Source: Stentor roeselii
Taxonomy: Eukaryota > Ciliophora > Heterotrichea > Heterotrichida > Stentoridae
Reading direction: 5' to 3'
Assembly (NCBI GenBank): GCA_006503475.1
Contig: RSEH01000074.1
Location: 1-64,000, forward strand
Length of the DNA: 64,000 nucleotides
The notes under the pieces are model-generated. The model saw only the letters and a program-made list of their open reading frames with translations. It made no database searches and was not told where the DNA came from. The position numbers and the translations under genes were made by a program. Of the stretch, positions 39,893-49,008 are shown piece by piece. The stretch's first letter is position 1, and each line of letters opens with the position of its first letter.

Positions 39893-40576
39893 TCAATTTT
39901 TTTCAACGAAATTGAAGATTTTTTCGTAGTCTTTTTCGACGGTTTCGTAAGGAACTTCATATAAATAAAGGCCTAAAAGTACCCATAAGACTGTTTCGAC
40001 ATCGCCAACTCCATAATCTCTAACGAAGTACTCTGCATATTCAGTATATTTTTTTTCTCTTGCTTCTTTTGTGTTGTCAGTTTCATAGAAAAAGTAAAAG
40101 TCTCCTCCTGGGTTCTCAGAGTTGTCTGAATAGAATCTGACACTTGCGTACTCTCCACTGGTGTAATGGGCAAGATACACCCAGGGACCATGAGGCCAGT
40201 TGACAATCATTTTAGAATGATCCACAGTGTAAATATTTAAATTCCTTTCAAAAGCCAAGCTGATACTTTCATAAATAATCTTTTTATCCTTCCCTTCAAA
40301 GAAATTAAGTCCAAGTCCTTTTTCAGATTCAGAAGAATCAGAGGTACTTTCAAAATACCTCCTAATCCGATTAAAAACCTCTAAAAATCGATCTTCTCTT
40401 CCAAATACCTGATCACTAATAGCTCTGCACAAAGAATTTCCATCATTTTCTACTTTTTTCGCCTTAAGACACTCATAACTCAACAATTCCTCTAAAAACT
40501 CATCATCATGCTTAATCCTATCCCATTTGCGAGCACTACTTCCAACTTTCCACTTCTTTTTCGAGCTTTTTCCCAT
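39893..40576 (-). CDS. OTU-fold protein lacking catalytic residues
   Basis: 227 aa. The OTU pattern is clear: NDGNSLCRAISDQVFG at residues 44-59 matches the D-G-N-C-L-F-R-A box, and YTSGEYASVRF matches the GEHYDSVR box. At the catalytic Cys position there is Ser48, and Cys occurs two residues later (Cys50). The catalytic His position is missing because the second box is one residue short. The protein is therefore probably not an active deubiquitinase of the usual kind and may bind ubiquitin or a partner. It begins 3 nt after the APC8 stop on the same strand, so co-regulation with a ubiquitin ligase gene is possible. Confidence 0.78.
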   Translation of the reverse strand: MGKSSKKKWKVGSSARKWDRIKHDDEFLEELLSYECLKAKKVENDGNSLCRAISDQVFGREDRFLEVFNRIRRYFESTSDSSESEKGLGLNFFEGKDKKIIYESISLAFERNLNIYTVDHSKMIVNWPHGPWVYLAHYTSGEYASVRFYSDNSENPGGDFYFFYETDNTKEAREKKYTEYAEYFVRDYGVGDVETVLWVLLGLYLYEVPYETVEKDYEKIFNFVEKN

Positions 40577-40579
40577 TTA

Positions 40580-42172
40580 CTAATTAAGTTCTGTTTGTCG
40601 GATATGATAAGTAGCTCGATCCAATTCAGCTCCTCCAAAATCATAAAGTCTCCTTGCATAAGTCGCTGCCTCTTCATTCAAACCCTTCGCCAAATAATAC
40701 TGTTTCAAAAACATAATCGCTTCAACAGTTTCTTCACCCGTATCATTTTCCAAGTCCTTCCTTGCAAGACTTTCCAAAAAGCACTTTGCAGCTTTTTCAG
40801 TAAGTCCAAGTCTTCCATAAAGCCGAGCAAGTCGATGAAGGACGACGCCTTCTCGGTCTTTGAGTCTTTCAGCTTTTTCATAACATTTTGCAGATTCGCT
40901 TGTTTTTCCCATTTTTTCATAGCAAGTGCCAAGAGCCACCCAAAGTCTTGAGTCCTGAGGTCTGGTGAGAATGGCTTTGTAGTAATAGTAAATTGCGTAA
41001 AGGTTCATATCGCTCACCTCGTAGGTCTCGGCCAGCCCGTACCAGGCGCGGTAGTCTTTTGAGTCGAGTTCGATCGCTGTTCTGTAGGATTCTATTGCTT
41101 TTGTCACGTTTTGCATTTCAAGGTACTCGTGCCCCATCAGGATCCAGGCGGGAAGATAGTTTTTGTCGAGCTCGGTTGCACGTTTGAAGTAGACCATTGC
41201 ACGGGTGTGGTCGTTTTTTAGGCTGTAGTAGTTGCCTAGGACGAAACAGGTCTCTGGACGGTATTTGTCATTTTGGAACATTCGATGGGCCAGGTAGCTT
41301 AGTTTTCCTGCTTCTTCTCTCACGTATAGGATGTTTGAGTAAACGTCCATCAATTCATAGCTATAAGGGTCAACTTCTTCAACCTGTTCAAACCAAATAA
41401 TAGCATTAGTATAATCATCCATCAAAAAAAACTCATTTCCTATCTGTGAATAAATAAAAGAACTACTAGGAAAGTACTTCTCCGCCACAAGTGCATAAAG
41501 GTCAATAGACTCTTCAGTCTTCTGCATTTTATGATAAAACTGTGCAATAAAAAAATTTTTAATCCAATGATTATTCAACTTGCTCAAACATTCAGTATCA
41601 CATAAATCAAACAATTCAAGCCAAGCAGACCAATTAATAGGAAACTCATTAAGACTACTCACAAGCAAACTCTTAGCAGCCTGGCTTTCCCCTCGATGTT
41701 TTTTCACAACTCCCAACAAATAAGCACAAAACGCATCAATAGGTTTAAGTTGTGAATCAATGCTAAAAAGTTGTCGATTTTCTACTTCTTTCCCTTCTTC
41801 AATACTTTCTTCTTCCCTTCTGAACTCGCCATACATAAACATCGAGTAATGATATAAAAAGTAAGCTTGAGGATATTCAGGTTTCGCATATTCAGTCAAA
41901 ACAGAAGCGGCTTTGATGTATTCCTTAAGGTCGAAAAGTGTCTTTGCAAGTTGTAAACTATCGAAAGACTTGTCGACGATATCATTGTAAGGAAGTCTCG
42001 AGTTTTCTTGAGCAGGGATGCTTAAAAGTAACTGAGCAGCCCATTTGGCGCTTTGGTAAAGTTTATATGAACTGAGCTTGGAAGATGCGAATCTGAGCTC
42101 GCCTCTTACTTCTTGCATGTCGGTTATCAAAATCGCGGGTTCTGTTATTTTGTTGAAAGGACAAGCTTCCAT
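40580..42172 (-). CDS. CDC23: APC8/CDC23 anaphase-promoting complex subunit
   Basis: 530 aa. An N-terminal CDC23 domain (RGELRFASSKLSSYKLYQSAKWAAQLL) precedes at least seven TPR units. The diagnostic stretch is SNILYVREEAGKLSYLAHRMF, then YRPETCFVLGNYYSLKNDH. APC8 is a TPR scaffold of the APC/C ubiquitin ligase that drives anaphase. The length is that of the family. The ATG is 6 nt after the stop of the preceding coiled-coil gene, and its own stop (TAG) is followed by TAA and the next ATG. Confidence 0.93.
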   Translation of the reverse strand: MEACPFNKITEPAILITDMQEVRGELRFASSKLSSYKLYQSAKWAAQLLLSIPAQENSRLPYNDIVDKSFDSLQLAKTLFDLKEYIKAASVLTEYAKPEYPQAYFLYHYSMFMYGEFRREEESIEEGKEVENRQLFSIDSQLKPIDAFCAYLLGVVKKHRGESQAAKSLLVSSLNEFPINWSAWLELFDLCDTECLSKLNNHWIKNFFIAQFYHKMQKTEESIDLYALVAEKYFPSSSFIYSQIGNEFFLMDDYTNAIIWFEQVEEVDPYSYELMDVYSNILYVREEAGKLSYLAHRMFQNDKYRPETCFVLGNYYSLKNDHTRAMVYFKRATELDKNYLPAWILMGHEYLEMQNVTKAIESYRTAIELDSKDYRAWYGLAETYEVSDMNLYAIYYYYKAILTRPQDSRLWVALGTCYEKMGKTSESAKCYEKAERLKDREGVVLHRLARLYGRLGLTEKAAKCFLESLARKDLENDTGEETVEAIMFLKQYYLAKGLNEEAATYARRLYDFGGAELDRATYHIRQTELN

Positions 42173-42178
42173 TTAATA

Positions 42179-43342
42179 TTAGAAGGTTTTAAATATACAC
42201 GGACATAACCAGGACTTCCATGTTTTTCTTTTCACTTCGATTTCTTGAGTTTTTTCTAGTGCTTCTAAATCGCTTATCAGGTAAGATGAACCTTTTTGAC
42301 TGCTGTTTAAACCTTCGCCTTGGGTGGGAATTGCAAGGGTGGTCATTATTTGGCTTGGGTCGCAGATTAGCCCGATTATTGTGTCTTCGTCTTGTGATGG
42401 ACTTTTAGGAGCTTCGAAATCACGAGCTGAGACACTTAGTCCTTCGGTGATTAAGTATTTTAAGTGATTTTTTTGAGAGTTTCTAGAGCTTTTTAGTTGG
42501 TTGGGTGAATCGTTTTCGAGTGACTCTGCTTTTGCTGTTCGGCTTGACTTTTCATTGAAAGGTGACCATTCAAGTTTGAAAGGACTAGGAAGAATTTTCT
42601 CATCAAGATGAATGGAACTAGTGAAGTTGTCTTTTATTTCACTATTTTTTAGTTTTTTATCAACTGGTGATTTTCTTGGACTTTCTTGAACCTTTTCAAT
42701 TTTTTCACTTTTTTCAGTCTTTTCAAGTCTTTCATCAGACTGAGTAACTCTTGGCTCTTCACTGGTTTCATCAGAAAATTCCATGTTAGTATCAAAACTC
42801 ATTTCAATCTTCTCCTCAACAGCAGTCAGGGTGTTACCTTCACTAAAACTCGAGTAGTTCTTCAGTTTTTCCTTGATTGAGTCGACAGTTTTCATGAGTG
42901 TCTGGTTAAGAGTAGACTCGCTCCAGTTGCAGGTGGACTCAAGCTGTTGGTAGCTGTTGTTTTTGTAAAGATTTTCCTTCTCATGCTCGTCTGACAGGCT
43001 GAAAAAGCTCATGAGTCTTAGGATCTCTTCAAATGTTTTCTCTTTAGCTAGACGCTTTTTTAGCTGATTGACTTGGAAGATCTCGATTGAGTTTTTTAGG
43101 TTCAGTGATTCTGACTTCCATGACAAACGAATTTCTGAGAGGTAGCATGAAGCTTCTTCGAATCGCTTTTTTAACTGGAGAGAACGAAGAGCGTTCTTGG
43201 ATTTTAATAGGTCGAAAGATTTTCGTAGTTCTAGGGAGTGTTGCTTGCTTTGCTCGATCTCGGATTGAAGGGTTTCTTTTGCTTTTTGTAGCTGATTGGG
43301 ATTTACTTTGGATTTCAGTGACTTTATTTCTTGAGACTCCAT
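42179..43342 (-). CDS. coiled-coil protein, unknown
   Basis: 387 aa starting MESQEIKSLKSKV; the open frame upstream has only a TTG. The first about 120 residues are coiled coil, the middle is Ser/Glu/Lys-rich and disordered, and the end KSWLCPCIFKTF is Cys- and aromatic-rich, possibly a palmitoylated tail. No family is recognised. It heads a run of four minus-strand genes with gaps of 6, 3 and 90 nt (this gene, CDC23, OTU-like, channel). Confidence 0.6.
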   Translation of the reverse strand: MESQEIKSLKSKVNPNQLQKAKETLQSEIEQSKQHSLELRKSFDLLKSKNALRSLQLKKRFEEASCYLSEIRLSWKSESLNLKNSIEIFQVNQLKKRLAKEKTFEEILRLMSFFSLSDEHEKENLYKNNSYQQLESTCNWSESTLNQTLMKTVDSIKEKLKNYSSFSEGNTLTAVEEKIEMSFDTNMEFSDETSEEPRVTQSDERLEKTEKSEKIEKVQESPRKSPVDKKLKNSEIKDNFTSSIHLDEKILPSPFKLEWSPFNEKSSRTAKAESLENDSPNQLKSSRNSQKNHLKYLITEGLSVSARDFEAPKSPSQDEDTIIGLICDPSQIMTTLAIPTQGEGLNSSQKGSSYLISDLEALEKTQEIEVKRKTWKSWLCPCIFKTF

Positions 43343-44017
43343 TTGAGTTTTATTCAAATTACTGTTAATGAAATGAATGTTTGGGAAGAGAAGGAGAAGT
43401 TTTTGATATTTATTTTGGATTTGGATTTTTTTAGTAGGGTTTAGGAATTTAGGTGGTTATTGGAGTGAATCGTGTAGTGATTGACCTTCGTGATTTTATG
43501 ACTTGATGTGATCATGAAGTAGTCTATCCCTTATTAAATTTCTTCGCTTCTGCAATCAGCTCTTCTAAAAGATATTATTGGATAGGTTTAGGTTCGGCTA
43601 ACAGTTTAATATATTTTCTGAATTCAAATTAGTATTTTTGTGTTATGTTTTGAGTTCTTTTGGTTTAAAAGTCTTTATTCTAATAAGTTTTCTGTGTTAT
43701 CATTGAAGAATTATCGCATAGGTTTTAGTATATTTAATTTTTCTGAAAGATTTGATACACTATGTAGTAAAAAAATTTGCTAAGCAATGAAAATAAGTTA
43801 AATCATTACTTGATGTTAATATTTGAGTAAAAATCTTTAACCTGTTTAAATATGCATAGAAATTTTACTTAAAACCTTAAATATCTTGAATTTCTATTGA
43901 AAATGTGACCTAGAATCTTGATTCATTACTAATAACTCCCTAATTTTAGTCTTAAGAAAGTGTTAAAGAATGCATCTATTATCTAGTCAAAAATGCATTT
44001 CTGATCTCAAATAATAA
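43343..44017. other. 675-bp divergent intergenic region
   Basis: AT-rich with stops in all frames. The left part is T/G-rich on the plus strand, as upstream of other minus-strand genes. No tRNA or open frame seen. AAATAATAAATG precedes the plus-strand start. Confidence 0.6.
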
Positions 44018-44791
44018 ATGGAATCAGAGATAAAGTACAATTCAAGCAAAGGGAGCAGCCCAAGCAAAGGAAGCAGCCAGAACAGTAAAACGAATTCTAG
44101 TCCAAAAAACAGCAGTCATAGCAGTTCTTTGCCTCCTATCAAAAGAAGTCCCCGAAAAAGCGTTGATAATTTAAGTGAAATCGATACTCAAGAAATAGCA
44201 TCAGTCATTGTACACCTAAAGAAAATAAGAAAAGCCTTGATCATGAGAAAAAAAAATCTGCACATCAGTGAAATATTCCGAGATGAGTACAACTACCCTA
44301 CTTTTAGGGTGACTATCATGGAGTATGAAGGTCTAGGCTTATTTGAATTCAAGATTTTCGAATCAAGCCTTTGCAAGAAAGAATCAGTCATTTCGGGGAC
44401 TGTGGATGTAATTTTTTTGAAGGAATCAGCTCAAATTAGGGACTTTTTGAAAAGAGAAAGACACTCAAAGTCCCTCATCTACTTCAACGGGTACGATCCA
44501 AATAATCGTATTTTTGACAGTGCTAGCGACTGGGTAGCAGGAGCGATCTGGATAAGGCTGAGTGATCTTGACCAGTGGACTGAAGGCGAGTATGTTTTCG
44601 AAAGGGTGATGAATGAAATCAGGCCGCAGATTTCAAAGATTGACGAAAGGATGAGCAGCGTGGAGGGGACAATCAATGAATTGAACTTGAGGATGAACAG
44701 CATGGACTCAAGGATGAGCACTATTGACCAGACACTTGCCTCGATCAAAGAACTCTTAACATCACTTAACAATAAACATTTATCTAGGTAA
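44018..44791 (+). CDS. unknown Ser-rich protein with C-terminal coiled coil
   Basis: 257 aa. The first about 55 residues are Ser/Lys-rich with a repeated GSSPSKGSSQNSK-type unit. A folded-looking middle (about 60-190) has mixed beta and alpha pattern, including GLGLFEFKIFESSL. The last about 60 residues form a heptad-rich coiled coil with repeated Met/Arg/Ser (NLRMNSMDSRMSTIDQ). I do not recognise the middle domain. Its own start motif and large flanking spacers suggest an independently controlled gene. Confidence 0.6.
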   Translation: MESEIKYNSSKGSSPSKGSSQNSKTNSSPKNSSHSSSLPPIKRSPRKSVDNLSEIDTQEIASVIVHLKKIRKALIMRKKNLHISEIFRDEYNYPTFRVTIMEYEGLGLFEFKIFESSLCKKESVISGTVDVIFLKESAQIRDFLKRERHSKSLIYFNGYDPNNRIFDSASDWVAGAIWIRLSDLDQWTEGEYVFERVMNEIRPQISKIDERMSSVEGTINELNLRMNSMDSRMSTIDQTLASIKELLTSLNNKHLSR

Positions 44792-45394
44792 ATATGACTT
44801 AATTTATAATCTTGGAATTGGAATGATTTAAAAATAGTAGAATAGTTTCTCACTTTAATTTTAGAAGAAAAACCTAGCTTTCATTTCACCAATCCAAGTT
44901 CGCAGTCGACTCTTGAAGTGCACAAGTTTATACAAAAGAAGAAAAATAGAAATTTATTTAAGTGTCGAAAAATACTTTGTGGTATGCCTTAGTAATTTTG
45001 AGTCTAAAGACTGACTATCTCAATCAGTGATCAGCAGGCTATCTAGATCACAGAGAAAGCCTTTTTATCAATAGTTCAGTCCTTGATCCTTATGATGTAA
45101 GTTGAAATTCTAAAAATAGTATCGAATTGATTTTTTGTGAAAAAATGATAGAAATGATTTGCACTAAGATGAAAAATTTGGGTTTTCATTATGAAACCTT
45201 TAGCAATATAAATTTTCCTTAAGTCTATATCAAAAAGCGGGTGTTTCCCATATTGTTCAAGGTGACTACCAGTTAACTAGCAGATCTCTTATCACTGACC
45301 CATTGTTACTCCTAACTCAAAAAGGCACATCTAACCTCATCTTCCCAAATTTCAAAAATACATAAAAAACCTCTAAAATCTAAATCATTATTAC
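44792..45394. other. 603-bp intergenic region
   Basis: No open frame of useful length. Around 45010-45100 composition is slightly less AT-rich, with short inverted matches (ATCAGTGATCAGC), but I cannot assign an RNA gene. Confidence 0.5.
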
Positions 45395-45685
45395 CTAATC
45401 CAAGTTCATCTGCCTAAGTTTCTGGGCAATATTCTTAAACTCCATATCTTCCAGTGCCTGCAAAATATGTTCAGGAGCGACCATAGCTCTTTTTTTCTTT
45501 CCCTGATTTTCCTTAGCGATTTCACTAGCAATAGTAGAAATATACATAACAAAAATACTAGCAGCCTGATTCATGATCCTTTTCACATCTTTGCTGACAA
45601 TAATTCCGTTGGGCAGTGCTTTTTTGGTGACAGCCGAGGTGTTAGACATAGGAAGCATCTTATCCTTGAAACTTTCTTCTTGCAT
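45395..45685 (-). CDS. POLE3: POLE3/DPB4-type histone-fold protein
   Basis: 96 aa, a histone fold of the NF-YB group. LPMSNTSAVTKKALPNG aligns without gaps with the LPNAVITRIIKEALPDG of POLE3/CHRAC17, followed by ASIFVMYISTIASEIA and EHILQALEDMEF. POLE3 pairs with POLE4 in DNA polymerase epsilon and in the CHRAC remodeller. The acidic tail of the human protein is absent. The ATG at 45685 leaves one base between it and the REV7 start. A second Met (45658) would still keep the conserved Leu-Pro. Confidence 0.85.
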   Translation of the reverse strand: MQEESFKDKMLPMSNTSAVTKKALPNGIIVSKDVKRIMNQAASIFVMYISTIASEIAKENQGKKKRAMVAPEHILQALEDMEFKNIAQKLRQMNLD

Positions 45686-45686
45686 A
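45686..45686. promoter_or_regulatory. 1-bp divergent spacer, POLE3 / REV7
   Basis: CAT-A-ATG: the two start codons point away from each other with a single A between them. There is no room for a separate promoter or 5'UTR. Confidence 0.6.
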
Positions 45687-46289
45687 ATGGAGTTTATATA
45701 CTCAGTGCAAGGTAAATTCTAACCAGAAGTAAAAATAACAAGTCTTGTCTTCCTAGAAGCGATGATCCACAGCTGGCTATACCTAAAAGGTCTCTACCCA
45801 GCAGAAGCCTTCGTCTCCAGGAACCTCTTCGGCGTGAATATCAAGTCCGCAGGCGAAAACAGTTTAAAAACTTACATTCACGATTTCATCACATCAATAG
45901 AAGACCTGCACTACAAAGGAATCCTTCATAGTATTTCTTTACTTCTGGTAAAAGACTCAAAAATCCTTGAAAATTTCGTCTTAAGGATCACGTGGATCAT
46001 GAATGTTTACACCTCGGCTGATAATGACAAAGTTCTCAGTCAAGTTCATTTGGAAAACTTTTTTGGAAAGGTTTTGAATGATTTTTATGCGGAATCTGTT
46101 CAAGATAATAAGGATAAAACTTTTCAGATTGTTATTGAAACTGTTAAGGAAGAGGCTTCTGAAGCTGAAGAAGTCCTCAGTAGGGAAAATTGGGTGCTTG
46201 TCAGTCAGGACTGTGAAAAATGTGAAGAATCGAGGAGTGTGACGGGAATTTTTAATTTAGAATGGGGATATGTGAAGATTTTATCATGA
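45687..46289 (+). CDS. MAD2L2: REV7/MAD2L2-like HORMA protein
   Basis: About 195 aa from exons 45687-45711 and 45727-46289. HORMA features are SLVFLEAMIHSWLYLKGLYP near the start, YIHDFITSIEDL, ILENFVLRI, then VLSQVHLENFFGKVL and KTFQIVIET. These align better with REV7 (LLSHVEQLLRAFILKI, CTFTVLVHT and a W-I/V-L near the C-terminus) than with MAD2. REV7 is a subunit of translesion polymerase zeta and of shieldin-type complexes. Without the first exon the HORMA fold would lack its first helix, which supports the 15-nt intron and the start at 45687. The stop is 7 bp from that of the convergent gene. Confidence 0.82.
45712..45726 (+). other. 15-nt intron in REV7 gene
   Basis: GTAAATTCTAACCAG, phase 1, A at position 10, ending CAG. 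Retention gives an in-frame TAA. Splicing builds the first HORMA helix. Confidence 0.85.
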
Positions 46290-46296
46290 TATTAAA

Positions 46297-47415
46297 TTAA
46301 ATCATCAACATCGCTTCTGGCATGTTTTGACCTCTGGCAAGTTGGTAAACTGCTTTGATGATTTTTTCTTGTTTCTTGTAAATGTTCTGCTCTAAAGATG
46401 TCAGCGTGTTGAACAGTTCTCGTCGCTGGGTCGTGCAAAGTTCTTCTAAAAACTCGATTCTTTTACCGAATCCGTTAAAATTATCAATCGCTTTTATCTC
46501 ATTACAAACAACAGAGTTAAAATTTTCTTGCACCCTGTTGAATTCTTCCCATTTTTTCTCAGAAGCTAGGCTAAGATCAATGATTTCTTTTTTAAACTGA
46601 TTCAAATTTTCACTAAATTTAAACTCAGAGGTTAAAACAAAGTCTTTTAAATCCAACATTTCTCTTCGACTTCCAATATTTTCAAGTTCTTTCTCAAATT
46701 TCTTCAAGTTACAATCAAATTCTTTCAATTCACGAAAAACTTTCTCTTCAACAGTTTTATTTTTTTCTTTTTCTTTTTCAATCACATAGTTCAGTTGTTT
46801 CGGCATGATTTCAATTTCTCTGATTTTCAAGGAAAAATCTTTGAAATTTTGAGAAATTTTCAAGACTTGTTCACAGTTTTCCTTGAAAGACTTGTCAAGG
46901 TTTAAATTGACTTCTTTTTGAGAGTCCGCCAGAAGTTGAAAAGATTGACTCAAGGACCGAAAGTCTCTTTGTAAGTCTTCTTGAGATGTTTTTAATGACT
47001 GGATGTGTTGAAAAGCTTGTTTTATGCTAAGTGTCAGTGAAGAGCTGATTTTATTCGAATTTTCTGAAGAAATTTGAATATTTTGACTAAAAGAATCGAT
47101 TCTTTCAAAGACCTGGTCTTTCAATTCGTCGATTTCCGCTCGGTAGTCCTTTCGAACGCCTTCTACCTCGTCGATCATCGCGTCTGCCAAGTCACTCAGT
47201 GCTTTTTTAAGTGTAAAGACCTGAGAATGAAGAGTTGCGAGCTGCTGTTTTTCAAGTCTTTCTAAGTTTTGCGCGGTTGCTGAGTTTTCAATTTTTATCT
47301 CCTCTTTGAGCCCGGAAAGTGCTGAGGAAAGGTTTTGAAGTCGCTCTCCAACGTTTTGAGATTCTCTTGATTTGGCTTTCGTGCTTTTTGTGGGTTGAAG
47401 GTATTGCTTCCACAT
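46297..47415 (-). CDS. long coiled-coil protein, unknown
   Basis: 372 aa, nearly all heptad-rich coiled coil with Glu, Lys, Gln and Leu periodicity (for example LKQAFQHIQSLKTSQEDLQR-like stretches). There is no globular domain and no membrane segment. Its ATG follows TATTATT and lies 7 nt after the stop of the upstream gene. Such proteins are common in ciliate cortex and basal bodies, but the sequence gives no direct link. Confidence 0.6.
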   Translation of the reverse strand: MWKQYLQPTKSTKAKSRESQNVGERLQNLSSALSGLKEEIKIENSATAQNLERLEKQQLATLHSQVFTLKKALSDLADAMIDEVEGVRKDYRAEIDELKDQVFERIDSFSQNIQISSENSNKISSSLTLSIKQAFQHIQSLKTSQEDLQRDFRSLSQSFQLLADSQKEVNLNLDKSFKENCEQVLKISQNFKDFSLKIREIEIMPKQLNYVIEKEKEKNKTVEEKVFRELKEFDCNLKKFEKELENIGSRREMLDLKDFVLTSEFKFSENLNQFKKEIIDLSLASEKKWEEFNRVQENFNSVVCNEIKAIDNFNGFGKRIEFLEELCTTQRRELFNTLTSLEQNIYKKQEKIIKAVYQLARGQNMPEAMLMI

Positions 47416-47422
47416 AATAATA

Positions 47423-48163
47423 TTAGCTAACTAATGGGTCTGATTTACCTTGGGTCGAGTTTTCTAGGTTTTCGGATAGGTTGATGTTTTGGAGCTCGAA
47501 GACTGCGGAGATGTCGGGGATTACTTCAGGGTTTGACTCGTCGAAGTAGTCTTCATTGTACCCCAGAGTCTCAAATATCTCATTTTGAAGGTAATACTTC
47601 AAACACTGCCACTTCTCAAAACATTCTAAAACATGAGTCTCCGATGTGCAACAATTGAATCCAAATCGCTTAATCAAATTTTTCGGCTTCATTTTCGAAA
47701 AAACCACCTCAAAGAAAAGTCTAAAGCTCTGTCGAACAGCAGGGGTATCAAAGTATTCTTGACAAAATTCATTGTTGAAGCTGCTTTTGTAGTCTTTTTC
47801 TTCTGTTCTTTTCTTGTTTTTTCCATCAGTAAGAGGGCCGGCTTCAGTACTTGATATCATTTCAAGAATAGTTTCGTTTTCATTGAGATGATCATGAAAT
47901 TTGCGATAATGGAAGGATTGTAAATTGTTTCCTAGTTTGAATTTTGCGATTCCTTTCTTAGGAATTGTGTTTTCTATTAAGTTTCGAATAAGTTTCTTAT
48001 GGCCTCGAATCACTTTGCACCGAACGTATTCTTTTTTCGGACAAGGGCTGTTTGGCTTTTTGTTAGTCTGAAACATCTTCATTATCAGGGTTTCTCTTTT
48101 GCGTTTTCTTTGATCTTGCTTGAAAATTAGATGCTTTTTGTTTAACCTCTTCACGCCATTCAT
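47423..48163 (-). CDS. unknown basic protein
   Basis: 246 aa. The N-terminal about 90 residues are strongly basic (KRLNKKHLIFKQDQRKRKRE), with possible nuclear signals. The C-terminal half has Cys and aromatic residues (FGFNCCTSETHVLECFEKWQ) and an acidic end. I do not recognise a family. Its frame ends 7 nt before the coiled-coil gene, which it may share a transcript with. Confidence 0.55.
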   Translation of the reverse strand: MNGVKRLNKKHLIFKQDQRKRKRETLIMKMFQTNKKPNSPCPKKEYVRCKVIRGHKKLIRNLIENTIPKKGIAKFKLGNNLQSFHYRKFHDHLNENETILEMISSTEAGPLTDGKNKKRTEEKDYKSSFNNEFCQEYFDTPAVRQSFRLFFEVVFSKMKPKNLIKRFGFNCCTSETHVLECFEKWQCLKYYLQNEIFETLGYNEDYFDESNPEVIPDISAVFELQNINLSENLENSTQGKSDPLVS

Positions 48164-48522
48164 TTTTTACTATTATGGAAGCCTTTCAAGGTTTTTGGAT
48201 TCTTGGACTGGTCACTCATGCTTCTTGAGATATGAATAGTTTCAAAATTTTCTTCTATATTTTTTTGTTTTATGTAAATATTTCTTTCTTAGTTATGAGA
48301 ATAGGTTAGGATGAGAAATGGAAATTGATTTCTATATTTAGGTATTTTGTGAGATGTAAGAAGAATAATTTGGATTTGGTAGAGATTTATATCAAATTTA
48401 AAGAGAAATTTGAGATTTTTAGATTATGTAAAGATTTGAATTGCTGGATTAGACTTGTGTATTTTGAAGGAGTAAATATAACTAGTGCTGAAGGGATTGA
48501 ACCCATTGATCTCATTAATATA
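48164..48522. other. divergent intergenic region with an open but AT-rich stretch
   Basis: From 48325 a frame is open into the next gene, but it has no ATG before 48523 and is T/G-rich on the plus strand, like other 5' flanks of minus-strand genes. I treat it as flank. An undetected upstream exon cannot be excluded. Confidence 0.45.
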
Positions 48523-48993
48523 ATGCAAAAAAAGAATTCTTATTCTCATAAAGTGCTACCGAAGCATGCTCGAATGTCAGAGATACCCACCCTGAACTTC
48601 CTTCCTAAACTTAAATCTAGGGCAAAGATCTTCCCTGAGGCAGGGGATTCAACAGGATCTAATTCAAAATCAACTAGTTTTATTTTTCCCCCTCCAAGAA
48701 GTTCCCATAAAACGAATTCACTAATAGTAAACACCAGAGAGCACCTTTCAGAATTTTCAGACGTTCTAAGCCTAGAGCAATTCAAGAAATCCGAAATAAT
48801 CCAATCACGAAAGTTCACAAACAGCAAATTTCCCTACTGGTTCATCGACAGTTACTTCGACCTGGACAACACCCGATCAATTCGTGGTCAAAGTTTAAAT
48901 CTCGGAGAAAAACTGAATCCAGCTTTATTAAAAGACTTCGAAGCCTGGGAAAAGATAAAATCCTTTCAAGAACTGACATTAAAATCTACTTAG
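48523..48993 (+). CDS. unknown Ser-rich protein
   Basis: 156 aa from the ATG at 48523, which has an ATTAATATAATG context like other starts here. Residues about 25-90 are Ser/Pro/Lys-rich and probably disordered. The C-terminal part (KFPYWFIDSYFDLDN) looks folded. No family recognised. It lies 15 nt upstream of the next gene on the same strand. The start is the least certain part of the call. Confidence 0.5.
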   Translation: MQKKNSYSHKVLPKHARMSEIPTLNFLPKLKSRAKIFPEAGDSTGSNSKSTSFIFPPPRSSHKTNSLIVNTREHLSEFSDVLSLEQFKKSEIIQSRKFTNSKFPYWFIDSYFDLDNTRSIRGQSLNLGEKLNPALLKDFEAWEKIKSFQELTLKST

Positions 48994-49008
48994 TTAATAT
49001 AATAATCC

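Noticed and set aside
48325-48522. Longer N-terminus for the 48523 gene
   Set aside because: The stretch has no ATG and shares the T/G bias of 5' flanks of minus-strand genes; no upstream exon could be shown.
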